Source: Candidatus Bathyarchaeota archaeon | GTDB lineage: Archaea > Thermoproteota > Bathyarchaeia > 40CM-2-53-6 > DTDX01 | NCBI GenBank assembly: GCA_018396815.1 | Contig: JAGTQY010000003.1 | Coordinates: 1-64,000 of the forward strand | Reading direction: 5' to 3' | Length of the DNA stretch: 64,000 nucleotides | Shown: positions 63,901-64,000 of the stretch, one piece after another | Numbering within the stretch: the stretch's first letter is position 1 | Layout: every line of letters starts with the position of its first letter | Position numbers and translations under genes: made by a program | The notes under the pieces: model-generated | Database searches by the model: none | Told to the model about the DNA's origin: nothing | What the model saw: only the letters and a program-made list of their open reading frames with translations

Positions 63901-64000
63901 TTAAATCAACTTTAAACTATACTTCTTTAATCTTTTAAAATGCTTATCTCTTGTTTTTAACACTATACTTTGAGATATTGCTGTTGCAGCAATAGGAAGA
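63901..64000 (-). CDS. PIN-domain protein, C-terminal end (cut by window edge)
   Basis: The last 32 codons of a gene that begins beyond the window. IAATAISQSIVLKTRDKHF and the tail LKKYSLKLI match the end of VapC-like PIN ribonucleases, with the catalytic Asp in TRDKHF. It would be a second PIN protein in this window; an antitoxin should lie just outside. Confidence 0.75.
   Translation of the reverse strand, partial: LPIAATAISQSIVLKTRDKHFKRLKKYSLKLI

Noticed and set aside
1-64000. CRISPR array
   Set aside because: No regularly spaced direct repeats were seen; the AT-rich repeats at 45378-45417 are too short and unspaced.
1-64000. Insertion sequences or transposases
   Set aside because: No transposase motif or intact IS was found. 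The hairpin at 58391 is the only MITE-like candidate.
1-64000. Pyrrolysine decoding in the window
   Set aside because: No gene shows an in-frame TAG inside a conserved frame; the MtmB-like gene reads Leu at that position.

Overview
The window is AT-rich DNA from an archaeon. Support for this: archaeal-type ribosomal protein S12, tRNA genes with short bulge-helix-bulge introns (one tRNA-Ile has two, one of them in the D-loop), TATA-type promoters, frequent TTG starts behind GGAGG/GGTGA sites, an eIF2B-family protein, a fused Fae-Hps enzyme, an AN1 zinc finger fused to a membrane protease, and tungsten-type aldehyde oxidoreductase. A TACK-group lineage (Bathyarchaeia- or Brockarchaeota-like) is my best guess, but no marker here fixes it. 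The metabolism looks strictly anaerobic and heterotrophic.

Layout. 0-1 kb: a radical SAM fragment butted against a 5'-truncated glycosyltransferase. 1-7.3 kb: AN1-M50 protease, the grpE-dnaK-dnaJ chaperone operon, a DUF362 protein and a radical SAM protein. 7.3-11.2 kb: an oxygen-defence block (Lrp regulator, rubrerythrin, superoxide reductase, two ferritin-like proteins, FprA flavodiiron protein, rubredoxin). 11.3-17.3 kb: rps12, tRNA-Ser, an ABC exporter, tRNA-Leu, a VWA/CARDB surface protein and an AbrB-PhoU regulator. 17.6-24.7 kb: three class III aminotransferases and a P2-type cation ATPase. 24.7-26.5 kb: a ParB-like protein and an HD-domain protein behind a leader carrying two strong inverted repeats.

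26.7-38.2 kb is a CoA/biotin/tungsten metabolic block: MoaD-like protein, a citryl-CoA-lyase-like protein with a zinc ribbon, BioY and biotin ligase, all four subunits of a sodium-pumping methylmalonyl-CoA-type decarboxylase, a two-subunit succinyl/citryl-CoA-synthetase-like enzyme with altered substrate motifs, and a ferredoxin plus aldehyde:ferredoxin oxidoreductase. Together they suggest acyl-CoA and aldehyde oxidation coupled to ATP and a sodium gradient.

38.4-51 kb is the most unusual part. Two complete Fe3+/2-aminoethylphosphonate-type ABC importers, each with a Tat-type binding protein of 386 residues or slightly fewer, flank a saccharopine-dehydrogenase-like enzyme and a homologue of monomethylamine methyltransferase MtmB that has leucine where MtmB has pyrrolysine. 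Fae-Hps follows. I read this as a candidate uptake and demethylation system for an unidentified methylated amine.

51-58.3 kb: an MFS transporter and a MacB-like ABC operon with a CARDB-like membrane protein and a 1000-residue secreted protein. 58.3-60.4 kb is a gene-poor, scarred stretch with a long hairpin, vapBC and broken reading frames, ending at the double-intron tRNA-Ile. 60.4-64 kb: a YkgJ-type protein whose end overlaps that tRNA, an eIF2B-family protein, endonuclease IV, cysteine synthase and the tail of another PIN toxin.
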